The notes beneath the pieces were generated by a model, which saw nothing but the letters and a program-made list of their open reading frames with translations, did not search any database and was not told where the DNA came from. This document shows, one piece after another, positions 49,008 to 57,528 of a DNA stretch of 64,000 bases. The DNA is from RGIG1959 sp045540655. GTDB taxonomy: Bacteria; Bacillota; Clostridia; Oscillospirales; Acutalibacteraceae. The translations under genes were made by a program, and so were the position numbers. The stretch's first letter is position 1, and every line of letters begins with the position of its first letter. The stretch is from the NCBI GenBank assembly GCA_045540655.1, contig JAZQHP010000032.1, positions 1-64,000 of the forward strand. The letters run 5' to 3'.

Positions 49008-50036
49008 TTAAATAATAATCATCGCATCGCCGAAGCTGAAAAAGCGATAGCGTTGCTCAACGGCGTGTGCATACGCCGTCATCGTATGATCGTACCCGGC
49101 AAAAGCGCTCACCAGCATGATGAGTGTGCTTTCCGGAAGATGGAAATTGGTAATTAATCCATCCAGCACTTGAAACCGATACCCGGGATAAATAAAAATT
49201 TCCGTCCATCCGTCTGCGGCTTTCACCAGTCCGTCTTCGTCGACGCCAACGCTTTCCAGTGTGCGACATGCTGTCGTGCCGACCGCAACGACCCGTCCGC
49301 CGTTTTGGCGCGTTTCATTGATCAGTTCGGCGGTTTCCTGCGGCAGATCGTAGTGTTCCGCGTGCATATGATGGTCGTGGATATCCTCCACCTTGACGGG
49401 ACGGAATGTGCCCAGCCCGACATGAAGCGTCACAAAGCCGATCCTCACGCCCTTATCCTGCAGTTTTTGCAATAACGCCGGTGTGAAATGCAGTCCTGCC
49501 GTCGGCGCGGCGGCCGATCCGACTTCTCGTGAATACACCGTCTGATAGCGTTCGCGGTCCTGCAATTTTTCGGTAATATACGGCGGGAGCGGCATTTCGC
49601 CGATGCGATCCAGCACCTCAAAAAAACGACCTTCATAGGAAAATTCCACCAGGCGGTTGCCGCCCTCGAGAATGTCCAGAACCTCCGCTGTCAGAAGCCC
49701 GTCTCCGAAAGAAATCGTATCCCCGGGTCTGGCTTTCTTACCGGGACCCGCCAGCACCTCCCACCGATCGTTGCCGTGGTTCTGGAGAAGAAGAAATTCC
49801 ACGCCGCCTCCCGTCGGAACGCGATTTCCGTAGATACGCGCGGGAAGTACACGGCTGTCGTTGAGGATCAGACAGTCGCCTTCCTTCAAAAGATCGGTAA
49901 TATGTTCAAAAGTGCTATCCTTTATCGCGCCCGTCGAACGATCCAGATGAAGCAGTCGGGATGCGTCACGAGGTTCAATCGGCGTTTGCGCGATCAATTC
50001 TTCAGGTAAATCGTAATAAAAATCGCTGGTTTTCAT
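49008..50036 (-). CDS. queA: S-adenosylmethionine:tRNA ribosyltransferase-isomerase QueA
   Basis: Transfers and isomerises the ribosyl group of AdoMet to preQ1-tRNA, giving epoxyqueuosine. The 342 residues start MKTSDFYYDLPEELIAQTP, then RDASRLLHLDRSTG, NDSRVLPARIYGNR, the AAPTAGLHFTPALLQ signature, HVGLGTFRPVKVEDI and SLPESTL-like NFHLPESTLIMLVSAF. I use ATG 50036 as start; a TTG 18 bases earlier lacks a ribosome-binding site. First gene of queA-tgt-yajC. Confidence 0.97.
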   Translation of the reverse strand: MKTSDFYYDLPEELIAQTPIEPRDASRLLHLDRSTGAIKDSTFEHITDLLKEGDCLILNDSRVLPARIYGNRVPTGGGVEFLLLQNHGNDRWEVLAGPGKKARPGDTISFGDGLLTAEVLDILEGGNRLVEFSYEGRFFEVLDRIGEMPLPPYITEKLQDRERYQTVYSREVGSAAAPTAGLHFTPALLQKLQDKGVRIGFVTLHVGLGTFRPVKVEDIHDHHMHAEHYDLPQETAELINETRQNGGRVVAVGTTACRTLESVGVDEDGLVKAADGWTEIFIYPGYRFQVLDGLITNFHLPESTLIMLVSAFAGYDHTMTAYAHAVEQRYRFFSFGDAMIII

Positions 50037-50095
50037 AAAAGCCCTGTCTTTCAATATGAATTTTCAATAATTACGCCGAAATTCATCAAATGTAT

Positions 50096-50200
50096 TTGAC
50101 AAGAAAATCACAAAATGATACAATGAATATATATGGCGTTTTAGTGTATACAGTATACCAGTTAAAGAGGCCATCTGTCAATATCGGTTGTACAAACAAC
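50096..50200 (+). promoter_or_regulatory. asd promoter and structured leader with palindrome
   Basis: TTGACA (50096-50101), 17 bases, TACAAT (50119-50124), near-consensus. The ~100-base leader contains GTATAC-A-GTATAC (50146-50158), just downstream of the predicted start, enclosed by ATGGC and GCCAT, and a second hairpin CGGTTG/CAACCG (around 50184-50200). It does not resemble the lysine riboswitch and has no T run for attenuation; an operator is as likely. Confidence 0.6.
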
Positions 50201-50231
50201 CGCGACTTTATCATGAAAGGATGCACGAATT

Positions 50232-51308
50232 ATGAAACAATTTAAAGTCGGTATCATCGGCGCGACCGGTATGGTCGGTCAACGCTTCGCCACCTTGCTT
50301 GCGGATCATCCGTGGTTCAACGTAACCACGTTAGCTGCCAGCGGTCGTTCCGCGGGCAAAACATATAAAGAGGCTGTCGGATCCCGTTGGGCGATGAAGA
50401 CGCCGATGCCCGCTTCTATGGAGAATATGATTATTCTGGATGCCGCTGACATTGCGGCGGTGACGGCGGATGTAGACTTTTGCTTCTGCGCGGTCAATAT
50501 GAAGAAGGATGAAATCAAGGCGCTTGAAGAAGCGTACGCGAAGGCGGAATGCCCCATTGTTTCCAATAACAGCGCGCATCGTTTTACTCCGGACGTCCCG
50601 ATGGTGATCCCGGAGCTCAATGCGGATCACATCGATATCATCCCCGCACAACGTCGTCGTCTCGGCACCAAGCGCGGTTTTATCGCTGTTAAGTCCAACT
50701 GCTCGCTCCAGAGCTATGTTCCCGCGCTTTATCCCCTGTCGAAATTCGGCATTGAAAAAGCGCTGGTTTGCACCTATCAGGCGATTTCGGGCGCCGGCAA
50801 AACGTTTGAAACCTGGCCCGAAATGGTGGACAACGTGATTCCGTACATCGGTGGCGAGGAAGAAAAATCCGAGCAAGAGCCGCTCAAAATCTGGGGTACC
50901 ATCGAAGACGATCAGATTGTCAATGCCACCTCCCCTGCGTTCACTGCGCAGTGCCTGCGCGTCCCCGTGTCCGACGGTCACTTCGCAGCCGTGTATTGCT
51001 CGTTCAAAAACAAGCCCTCGAAAGACGAGATCCTTGAAACCTGGAAATCGTTTGCAGGTCGTGCGCAGGAGCTCGATCTCCCCAGCGCTCCCAAGCAGTT
51101 CCTCCATTATTTTGAGGAAGACAATATGCCCCAGACGGCGCTCAATCGCAACCTTGAAAACGGCATGGCGATTTCGCTGGGTCGTTTGCGCGAAGATACG
51201 CAGTACGATTACAAATTTGTCGGTCTGTCCCACAACACCCTTCGCGGTGCCGCGGGCGGCGCAGTGCTTCTCGCCGAGCTTTTGTGCGCGGAAGGCTACA
51301 TGGATTGA
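50232..51308 (+). CDS. asd: Aspartate-semialdehyde dehydrogenase, archaeal/fungal type
   Basis: Reduces aspartyl phosphate to aspartate semialdehyde, the branch point to lysine/diaminopimelate, threonine and methionine. The 358 residues show the NADP motif GIIGATGMVGQRFATLL, SNNSAHRF, the catalytic cysteine in KSNCSLQSYVPAL and the substrate histidine in VPVSDGHFAAVY. These features (NNSAHR, CSLQ, length near 350) fit the archaeal/yeast subclass rather than the common bacterial one. AAAGGATG lies upstream. It leads asd-dapA-dapB. Confidence 0.95.
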   Translation: MKQFKVGIIGATGMVGQRFATLLADHPWFNVTTLAASGRSAGKTYKEAVGSRWAMKTPMPASMENMIILDAADIAAVTADVDFCFCAVNMKKDEIKALEEAYAKAECPIVSNNSAHRFTPDVPMVIPELNADHIDIIPAQRRRLGTKRGFIAVKSNCSLQSYVPALYPLSKFGIEKALVCTYQAISGAGKTFETWPEMVDNVIPYIGGEEEKSEQEPLKIWGTIEDDQIVNATSPAFTAQCLRVPVSDGHFAAVYCSFKNKPSKDEILETWKSFAGRAQELDLPSAPKQFLHYFEEDNMPQTALNRNLENGMAISLGRLREDTQYDYKFVGLSHNTLRGAAGGAVLLAELLCAEGYMD

Positions 51309-51358
51309 TCTGCGTGCATATACTATTAGCAAAATCCTTCTGAGGAGGTCTTTGTGTT

Positions 51359-52249
51359 ATGGCTAAAAATACCATTTTCACCGGCGCAGGCGTGGCGATC
51401 ATCACCCCGATGAACGCTGACGGCAGTGTGAATTACAACGAATATCGTAAGATGATCGACTGGCAGATCGAGCAAGGCACGGATGCCATCATCACCTGCG
51501 GCACCACCGGCGAATCCTCGACGCTCACCGCAGAAGAGCATGTGGAAACCATCAAAATTGCGGTTGAGCAAACGGCAGGTCGCGTGCCTGTCATTGCCGG
51601 CACCGGCTCGAACGATACCGCATTCGGTATCGAGCTGTCCGTGGAGGCGCGTGAACTCGGCGTTGATGCGCTGTTGCTCGTCACTCCCTATTACAACAAG
51701 GCATCGCAACACGGTTTGATCGCGCACTACAACGCAATCGCTGATGCCGCGAAACTGCCGACCATTCTCTACAATGTCCCCTCCCGCACAGGCGTCAACA
51801 TTCAGCCTGCAACCATTGCAAAGCTGTATGAAAACCCGTATATTTGTGCAGTAAAGGAAGCGAGCGGTGATATTTCCCAGGTGGCGAAAATCGCTTCGCT
51901 TTGCGACATTGACATCTATTCCGGAAACGACGATCAGATCGTTCCCTTGCTTTCTCTGGGAGCCAAAGGCGTGATTTCCGTTCTGTCGAACGTTTGCCCC
52001 AAGGAAACCCACGAAATCTGCGCCAACTGGTTTGCCGGCAATATCAAGGAAAGCTGTCGTATGCAACTCGAGCTTCTTGATCTGTGCAACGCCTTGTTCA
52101 TTGATGTGAACCCCATTCCCGTCAAGGAAGCGATGAATCTGATGGGATGGAACGCCGGCGAATGCCGCTTGCCGCTTTGTAATATGCTGGAACCGCAACG
52201 CGAAACGTTGGTCAAGGCCATGCAAAAGCACGGTTTGATTCGCGCGTAA
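51359..52249 (+). CDS. dapA: 4-hydroxy-tetrahydrodipicolinate synthase
   Basis: Condenses pyruvate with aspartate semialdehyde, the first lysine-specific step. The 296 residues show GVAIITPMNADGSVN, GTTGESSTL, the tyrosine motif TPYYNKASQHGLIAHY, VPSRTGVN, and the Schiff-base lysine in CAVKEASGD; YSGNDDQIVPLLSLGAKGVI follows. GAGGAGG lies 10 bases before the ATG at 51359. It follows asd by 50 bases. Whether it is lysine-inhibited cannot be told. Confidence 0.97.
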   Translation: MAKNTIFTGAGVAIITPMNADGSVNYNEYRKMIDWQIEQGTDAIITCGTTGESSTLTAEEHVETIKIAVEQTAGRVPVIAGTGSNDTAFGIELSVEARELGVDALLLVTPYYNKASQHGLIAHYNAIADAAKLPTILYNVPSRTGVNIQPATIAKLYENPYICAVKEASGDISQVAKIASLCDIDIYSGNDDQIVPLLSLGAKGVISVLSNVCPKETHEICANWFAGNIKESCRMQLELLDLCNALFIDVNPIPVKEAMNLMGWNAGECRLPLCNMLEPQRETLVKAMQKHGLIRA

Positions 52250-52277
52250 ACACCGCACGAAAGGATGTTGAACAACC

Positions 52278-53036
52278 ATGGTCCGTCTGATTGTCAGTGG
52301 ATGCAACGGCAAAATGGGACGTATGATTACGTCCTGCGTCGCCAATCGTTGCGATTGCGAAATCGTAGCAGGCTTTGATCTGAACACCGAAACCTACGCA
52401 GGATACCCTGTGTATGCCAATCCGCAGAACTGCGACGTTCCCGCCGATGCCATCATTGATTTTTCTCATCCGTCCGCACTGGAAGGTGTTCTTGCTTACG
52501 CAAAAGAACACTCGCTGCCTGTAGTGGTTGCCACCACAGGACTGAGCGCCGAGCAGATTGCCGCTGTTCGCAATATGGCCGAACATGTCCCCGTCTTCTT
52601 CAGCGCCAACATGTCACTCGGAATCAGTCTGCTCGCGGAATTGGCCAAGAAAGCCGCCGCTGTGCTCGGCGCAGATTTTGACGTGGAGATTTTGGAAAAG
52701 CACCACAACCAGAAGATCGACGCGCCGTCCGGCACCGCGTTATTGCTTGCCGATTCTCTCCGTGAAGCGTTGCCGTATGACGCAGAGTACGTGTATGACC
52801 GTCATGCCGTCCGACAAAAGCGGGATCAGAAAGAAATCGGATTTTCCAGCATTCGCGGCGGTACTATTGTCGGTGAGCACGATGTGATATTTGCAGGTCG
52901 TGATGAGGTGATCACACTCTCCCATTCTGCCGCTTCAAAAGAAGTGTTTGCCGTCGGATCCATCAACGCCGCCCTTTTCCTGACGACACAGACACCGGGC
53001 TACTACTCCATGAAAGATCTGGTTAATAACGTTTAA
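52278..53036 (+). CDS. dapB: 4-hydroxy-tetrahydrodipicolinate reductase
   Basis: NAD(P)H-dependent second step of diaminopimelate synthesis. The 252-residue protein has the dinucleotide motif IVSGCNGKMGRMI, IDFSHPSAL, VVATTGLSAEQI and the signature EKHHNQKIDAPSGTALLLA; FSSIRGGTIVGEHDVIFAG closes the substrate site. It starts 28 bases after dapA and ends at a bidirectional terminator shared with lysA, which completes the same pathway from the other strand. Confidence 0.97.
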   Translation: MVRLIVSGCNGKMGRMITSCVANRCDCEIVAGFDLNTETYAGYPVYANPQNCDVPADAIIDFSHPSALEGVLAYAKEHSLPVVVATTGLSAEQIAAVRNMAEHVPVFFSANMSLGISLLAELAKKAAAVLGADFDVEILEKHHNQKIDAPSGTALLLADSLREALPYDAEYVYDRHAVRQKRDQKEIGFSSIRGGTIVGEHDVIFAGRDEVITLSHSAASKEVFAVGSINAALFLTTQTPGYYSMKDLVNNV

Positions 53037-53048
53037 TTCTATACAACC

Positions 53049-53087
53049 AAAAAGAGGTTATGCTCCTTGGAGCATAACCTCTTTTTT
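53049..53087. terminator. Bidirectional terminator between dapB and lysA
   Basis: AAAGAGGTTATGCTCC (53051-53066) pairs perfectly with GGAGCATAACCTCTTT (53069-53084); A and T runs flank both sides. Confidence 0.96.
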
Positions 53088-53090
53088 CGT

Positions 53091-54395
53091 TTAAATATCG
53101 TTACGGATGAGATCCTCATAGGTCTCACCTTTAACAACCACACGGGAGCCGCCATCGTGTACCATGACAACCGCCGGATTCGGCAAACGATTATAATGCG
53201 ATGCCATCGAATAGTTATAAGCACCCGTCGAAAGCATTGCCAGAATGTCGCCCGCTTCACAGGTCGCCAGCATCGTGTCTTCCTGTAAATAATCACTTTC
53301 ACAACAACGTCCCGCAATAGTCACTTTTTGATCCGCAGGAGCATTGACCCGATCGGCGATCACCGCGGTATATGCCGCTTGATAGAGCGAATATCGCGGA
53401 TTATCCGCCATACCGCCGTCAACACTGACAAACGTGCGGACACCGGGAATATGCTTGACGTTACCGACGGTGTAAAGCGTAATACCGGCGGGCGCTACCA
53501 CCGAGCGACCGGGCTCAATGATAATAAACGGCACAGGATACGACAGTCGATCCGCACACAATTTGAGCGTTTTGGAAACAGGACCCATAAACGAAGCACA
53601 AGGGATCGGGTGTTCATCATCGGTATATTTAATACCGAAACCGCCGCCGAGATTGAGTTCACCGAGCGTAATGCCGTATCGATCACGCACCTGTGCCATG
53701 AAATTCATCATCACTTCGGCGGCGTGCTCAAACGGTTCTTCATCAAAGATTTGCGAACCGATATGACAGTGGAATCCTTTAAGAGAAAGCGTATCCAACG
53801 ACAGCGCTGTACCGACCGCTTCCATAGCCATACCATTTTCAAAGGTAAATCCGAACTTACTGTCAATCTGACCCGTTTTCACGAAATCATGCGTATGCGC
53901 GTCGATTCCGGGTGTAATACGCATAAAAACATCTGCGGTTTTACCCAAATCCTTCGCAATCGCCGCCAAACGGTACATTTCTTCCGTGTTATCTACTACA
54001 ACGCGACCAACGTTATACGACAACGCCATCCGCAGTTCGGCGTCGGTCTTGTTGTTGCCGTGGAAATAGATGCGTTCCGCAGGGAACCCTGCCTGCAAGG
54101 CCGTGTACAGTTCACCGCCGGACACCACATCCACCGAACATTGTTCGTCATTGACAATGCGATACATTTCCATAAACGAGCAAGCTTTGCTGGCATACGC
54201 CACCGTACCGCCATTTTCATAATGATCCAGCAACGATTGACGGAACGCGCGCAGCGTCTGACGGATCAGTTGTTCATCCATCACATACAACGGTGTACCG
54301 TAGGTGTGCGCTAAGGACACCGTATCACATCCACCGATGGTCAGGTGCCCTTCCCCATTCACATTCAAGGCGGGAGAAAATTCTTGTACGTTCAT
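53091..54395 (-). CDS. lysA: Diaminopimelate decarboxylase
   Basis: PLP enzyme converting meso-diaminopimelate to lysine. In the 434 residues the PLP lysine is in VAYASKACSFMEMY, then SGGELYTALQAGF, GFHCHIGSQIFDEEPF, LNLGGGFGIKYTDDE, EPGRSVVAPAG and the C-terminal CESDYLQEDTMLATCEAGD with the catalytic cysteine region. AAAGGAG precedes the ATG. It is the last gene of a reverse run that follows engB by 9 bases, so it appears attached to the protease series rather than to asd-dapA-dapB. Confidence 0.97.
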   Translation of the reverse strand: MNVQEFSPALNVNGEGHLTIGGCDTVSLAHTYGTPLYVMDEQLIRQTLRAFRQSLLDHYENGGTVAYASKACSFMEMYRIVNDEQCSVDVVSGGELYTALQAGFPAERIYFHGNNKTDAELRMALSYNVGRVVVDNTEEMYRLAAIAKDLGKTADVFMRITPGIDAHTHDFVKTGQIDSKFGFTFENGMAMEAVGTALSLDTLSLKGFHCHIGSQIFDEEPFEHAAEVMMNFMAQVRDRYGITLGELNLGGGFGIKYTDDEHPIPCASFMGPVSKTLKLCADRLSYPVPFIIIEPGRSVVAPAGITLYTVGNVKHIPGVRTFVSVDGGMADNPRYSLYQAAYTAVIADRVNAPADQKVTIAGRCCESDYLQEDTMLATCEAGDILAMLSTGAYNYSMASHYNRLPNPAVVMVHDGGSRVVVKGETYEDLIRNDI

Positions 54396-54404
54396 AATTG
54401 AGTA

Positions 54405-55010
54405 TCACTCCTTTGTATCCGCATCCTCGTCCAGGATCGCTTCCTCGATGATAGCGGTCAGCTCTGCTACGCCTTCGCCGGTCACGGACGAGAACGGAAT
54501 CGTGATCATGCCTTCATAATCCGCCAGTTCCGTTTGCAGCTCTGCTTCACGGCGGATGCGTTCGTTTTTCTTGAGCTTGTCCGCTTTCGTAAATACCGTC
54601 ACAAACGGATAGCCGTTATCGACAAGGAAATCCAGCATCATGTAGTCTTCTTTGGTCGGCTTATGGCGAATATCAATCAACTGGATGACCAATCGAAGAT
54701 CGCGATCATCCGCCAGATAGCCGCCGATCAGGTCGCTCCACTTCTTTTTCTCTGCCTGCGATACCTTGGCGTATCCGTAACCGGGCAGATCGACCAGACG
54801 TAACGGATCCACCCGATAAAAGTTAATCGTCGCAGTTTTGCCGGGAGTGGCGCTGGTCCTGGCGAGTCCTTTGCGGTTTAAAAGACGATTGATCAGCGAA
54901 GATTTGCCGACGTTGGAATGTCCGGAAATGGCAATTTCCGGACTCTCGGACGCAGGCAACTGCGAAACCAATCCGACAGACAGTTCAAATTCTGCATTAT
55001 GAATGTTCAT
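54405..55010 (-). CDS. engB: Ribosome biogenesis GTPase YsxC/EngB
   Basis: Essential GTPase for 50S subunit assembly. The 201-residue protein has G1 GHSNVGKSSLINRLL, G2 TSATPGKTATINF, G3 DLPGYGYAKVSQAEKKKW (DxPG), G4 TKADKL and G5 SSVTGEG. ATG 55010 has AAGGAGG 7 bases upstream; longer readings overlap lon. The lon-engB pairing (lon then ysxC) is the same as in Bacillus subtilis. Confidence 0.96.
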   Translation of the reverse strand: MNIHNAEFELSVGLVSQLPASESPEIAISGHSNVGKSSLINRLLNRKGLARTSATPGKTATINFYRVDPLRLVDLPGYGYAKVSQAEKKKWSDLIGGYLADDRDLRLVIQLIDIRHKPTKEDYMMLDFLVDNGYPFVTVFTKADKLKKNERIRREAELQTELADYEGMITIPFSSVTGEGVAELTAIIEEAILDEDADTKE

Positions 55011-55046
55011 GCGGGTTTCCTCCTTTAACAAAAGGATATGATCCAA

Positions 55047-57440
55047 TTACACCACAGGATGCGTTGAAGCAGTATCTGTGGTTGCTACAGCGGGAACAAA
55101 CGGCTTTTGCGCAGCAGGACCGCGTGTCAGTGAATAATACAGTACATCTTCCATGGTATGGACGGGAATAACAGTCAGATGCTCCTTAACAACCGTGTCC
55201 ACTTCTTCCAGATCCGATACGTTATCGGCTGGAATTAAAACGGTTTGCATGCCGTTGACATATGCCGCCATCAGCTTTTCTTTCAGGCCACCGATAGGCA
55301 ATACGCGACCGCGAAGTGAGAGTTCTCCCGTCATTGCCACCTTGCCTTTCACGGGGATCCCGGCAAGCGCCGACAAAATAGCCGTAGCCATCGTAATACC
55401 GGCGGACGGTCCGTCCTTCGGCACAGCGCCTTCCGGCGCATGAATATGAATATCCTTGGTGGTATAAAAGTCTGCTTGTAGCGTCCATTCCTTTGTGTGC
55501 GCACGCACATAACTGATCGCAATACGGGCAGATTCCTTCATCACATCACCGAGAGAGCCTGTCAATTCAATTTTGCCGGTACCGGGCAACACCGCTACCT
55601 CAATCGGCAGAAGTTCTCCACCCACCTGCGTCCAGGCAAGACCGTTGACAAGTCCGATTTCATCCGCATGTTTATCGGCATCCTTCTTGTATTTCACAGG
55701 ACCGAGAAACGCCGTCAGATCCTTGGTCGAAATGCTTTCCTCACCCTCGACGATGCGTTTGGCAACCTGACGACATACCTTAGCAATCAAACGCTCCAGC
55801 TGACGCACACCGGCTTCTCTGGTATACCCTTCGATAATAAATCGCAGTTGTTTATCGGTAAAGCGAAGCTGTTTGCCTGTTAACCCATGTTCAGCAAGCT
55901 GCTTCTTCACCAGATGCTTTTTGGCAATCTGCAATTTCTCCTCTTGCGTGTACCCGGGTAATGTCAGCACATCCATACGGTCATACAGCGGTGCGGGAAT
56001 GGTCGATGCATCGTTAGCAGTGGTGATAAACAGCACTTGAGACAAATCAAAAGGCAACTCCACATAGTGATCCACAAAGGCATGGTTTTGTTCGGGATCA
56101 AGCACCTCAAGCAGTGCCGCTGACGGATCGCCGCGGAAATCACTGCCGAGCTTATCGATTTCATCCAACAAAACCAGTGGGTTCGCAGTTTTGGCTTGTT
56201 TGACCGCCGTCATAATCCGTCCCATCATGGCTCCGATGTAGGTTTTTCGGTGTCCTCGGATGTCCGATTCATCCCGCACACCACCTAAGGATACACGAAC
56301 ATATTCTCGTCCGATTGCATGCGCAATTGAACGCGCAATGGATGTTTTGCCGACGCCGGGCGGACCGACAAGGCACAAAATTTGCGCTTGTCTCTTCTCG
56401 GTCAGTTGCCATACTGCCATCAGTTCCAAAATATGATCCTTTACCTTCTGCAAGCCGTAATGATCGCGGTCAAGAATCTTAGCGGCGGCAACAATGTCCG
56501 CCTGCCCCTTCGAAAAGATGCCCCAGGGAAGTTCCAGTACCGTGTCGAGATAATTACGCACCACCGTCGCTTCGTGTGATCCGGAAGGCATTTTGGACAA
56601 TTTATGGACTTCTTTGAGCAAATGCTCCGACGCTTGTTCGCTAAGCACTGCCGAGCGAATCTTTCGACGGTACTCATCCGCTTCTTCCAGCGGGCTCTCT
56701 CCCTCACCGAGTTCTTCGGCAATGGCTTTCATTTGCTCGCGAAGATAATATTCTTTTTGATTTTGCTCAACCTGTTCCTGAACGCGGCTCTGGATCGTTT
56801 GCTCCAACAGCAACACTTCACACTCGCGTTCCATGTAAACCAGCAACAGCTCGGCGCGTTTGGCAACCGAAGACAAGTGCAGAATTTTCTGTTTCTCCTC
56901 CACCGCTAACGGTACGTTAGCGGCAACATAATCTATCAGTTCCCGGATATCATTCATCATCGACGCATGAGCAGGCATGTCTTTGGATACATCCGACGAC
57001 AACCGACAATACGTATTAAAATACGAACGGCATTCCTTCAAATAGGCACGTGCTTCCAAAGCGGAAGGCACCGCCGATTCGGCGCACCGTACAATCTTGG
57101 CGGAATAATGTCCGTCGTGATCCTCCATTTGCAACAGACGCGCCCGATACAAACCGTCTACCATAATCCGCAGTGTATCGCCGCCGGCGCGCAATACCTG
57201 CCGCACCTTGGCAACCACGCCGACAGAGTACAAATGGCGTTGAGACGGATCCTCCTGCGACGGATCGCGCTGGGTAACGAGAAAAATGGTTTGATCCCGT
57301 TGCATCGCTTCTCCGAGAGAAGCAACAGATTTCGGGCGTCCGACATCAAAATGAATCGGATTGCCGGGAAATACGACAAGTCCGCGAAGCGCCAGCAAAG
57401 GCATGGATTCGATGGGATAGTCGTGTTTGCTTTTTATCAT
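55047..57440 (-). CDS. lon: Lon protease (LonA)
   Basis: ATP-dependent soluble protease. The 797 residues have the N-terminal substrate domain (PLLALRGLVVFPGNPIHFDV), a coiled middle, AAA+ motifs GPPGVGKTSIARSIA and LVLLDEIDKLG, and the protease domain with the catalytic Ser in VPKDGPSAGITMATA and Lys in LPIGGLKEKLMAAY; HIHAPEGA precedes it. ATG 57440 follows AGGAG by 8 bases; an upstream TTG is ignored. It is transcribed from clpX across a hairpin (57474-57507). No CtsR or CIRCE site is visible upstream. Confidence 0.97.
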   Translation of the reverse strand: MIKSKHDYPIESMPLLALRGLVVFPGNPIHFDVGRPKSVASLGEAMQRDQTIFLVTQRDPSQEDPSQRHLYSVGVVAKVRQVLRAGGDTLRIMVDGLYRARLLQMEDHDGHYSAKIVRCAESAVPSALEARAYLKECRSYFNTYCRLSSDVSKDMPAHASMMNDIRELIDYVAANVPLAVEEKQKILHLSSVAKRAELLLVYMERECEVLLLEQTIQSRVQEQVEQNQKEYYLREQMKAIAEELGEGESPLEEADEYRRKIRSAVLSEQASEHLLKEVHKLSKMPSGSHEATVVRNYLDTVLELPWGIFSKGQADIVAAAKILDRDHYGLQKVKDHILELMAVWQLTEKRQAQILCLVGPPGVGKTSIARSIAHAIGREYVRVSLGGVRDESDIRGHRKTYIGAMMGRIMTAVKQAKTANPLVLLDEIDKLGSDFRGDPSAALLEVLDPEQNHAFVDHYVELPFDLSQVLFITTANDASTIPAPLYDRMDVLTLPGYTQEEKLQIAKKHLVKKQLAEHGLTGKQLRFTDKQLRFIIEGYTREAGVRQLERLIAKVCRQVAKRIVEGEESISTKDLTAFLGPVKYKKDADKHADEIGLVNGLAWTQVGGELLPIEVAVLPGTGKIELTGSLGDVMKESARIAISYVRAHTKEWTLQADFYTTKDIHIHAPEGAVPKDGPSAGITMATAILSALAGIPVKGKVAMTGELSLRGRVLPIGGLKEKLMAAYVNGMQTVLIPADNVSDLEEVDTVVKEHLTVIPVHTMEDVLYYSLTRGPAAQKPFVPAVATTDTASTHPVV

Positions 57441-57473
57441 ACTTAAAACTCCTATGCTCAAATATCAAAACAA

Positions 57474-57507
57474 GTCAGACAGCGTTTACAAAGAAATGCT
57501 GTCTGAC
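57474..57507 (-). terminator. Hairpin between clpX and lon (possible partial terminator)
   Basis: Perfect 10-bp inverted repeat GTCAGACAGC/GCTGTCTGAC with a 14-base loop. On the reverse strand it is followed by TTGTTTTGAT, a poor T tract, so it may reduce read-through into lon, protect mRNA ends, or be processed. Confidence 0.6.
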
Positions 57508-57528
57508 CCCGTTTTGATAACCAAACAA

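Noticed and set aside
50125..50231. Lysine riboswitch or T-box before asd
   Set aside because: The leader is too short for either and lacks their conserved cores and a terminator stem.
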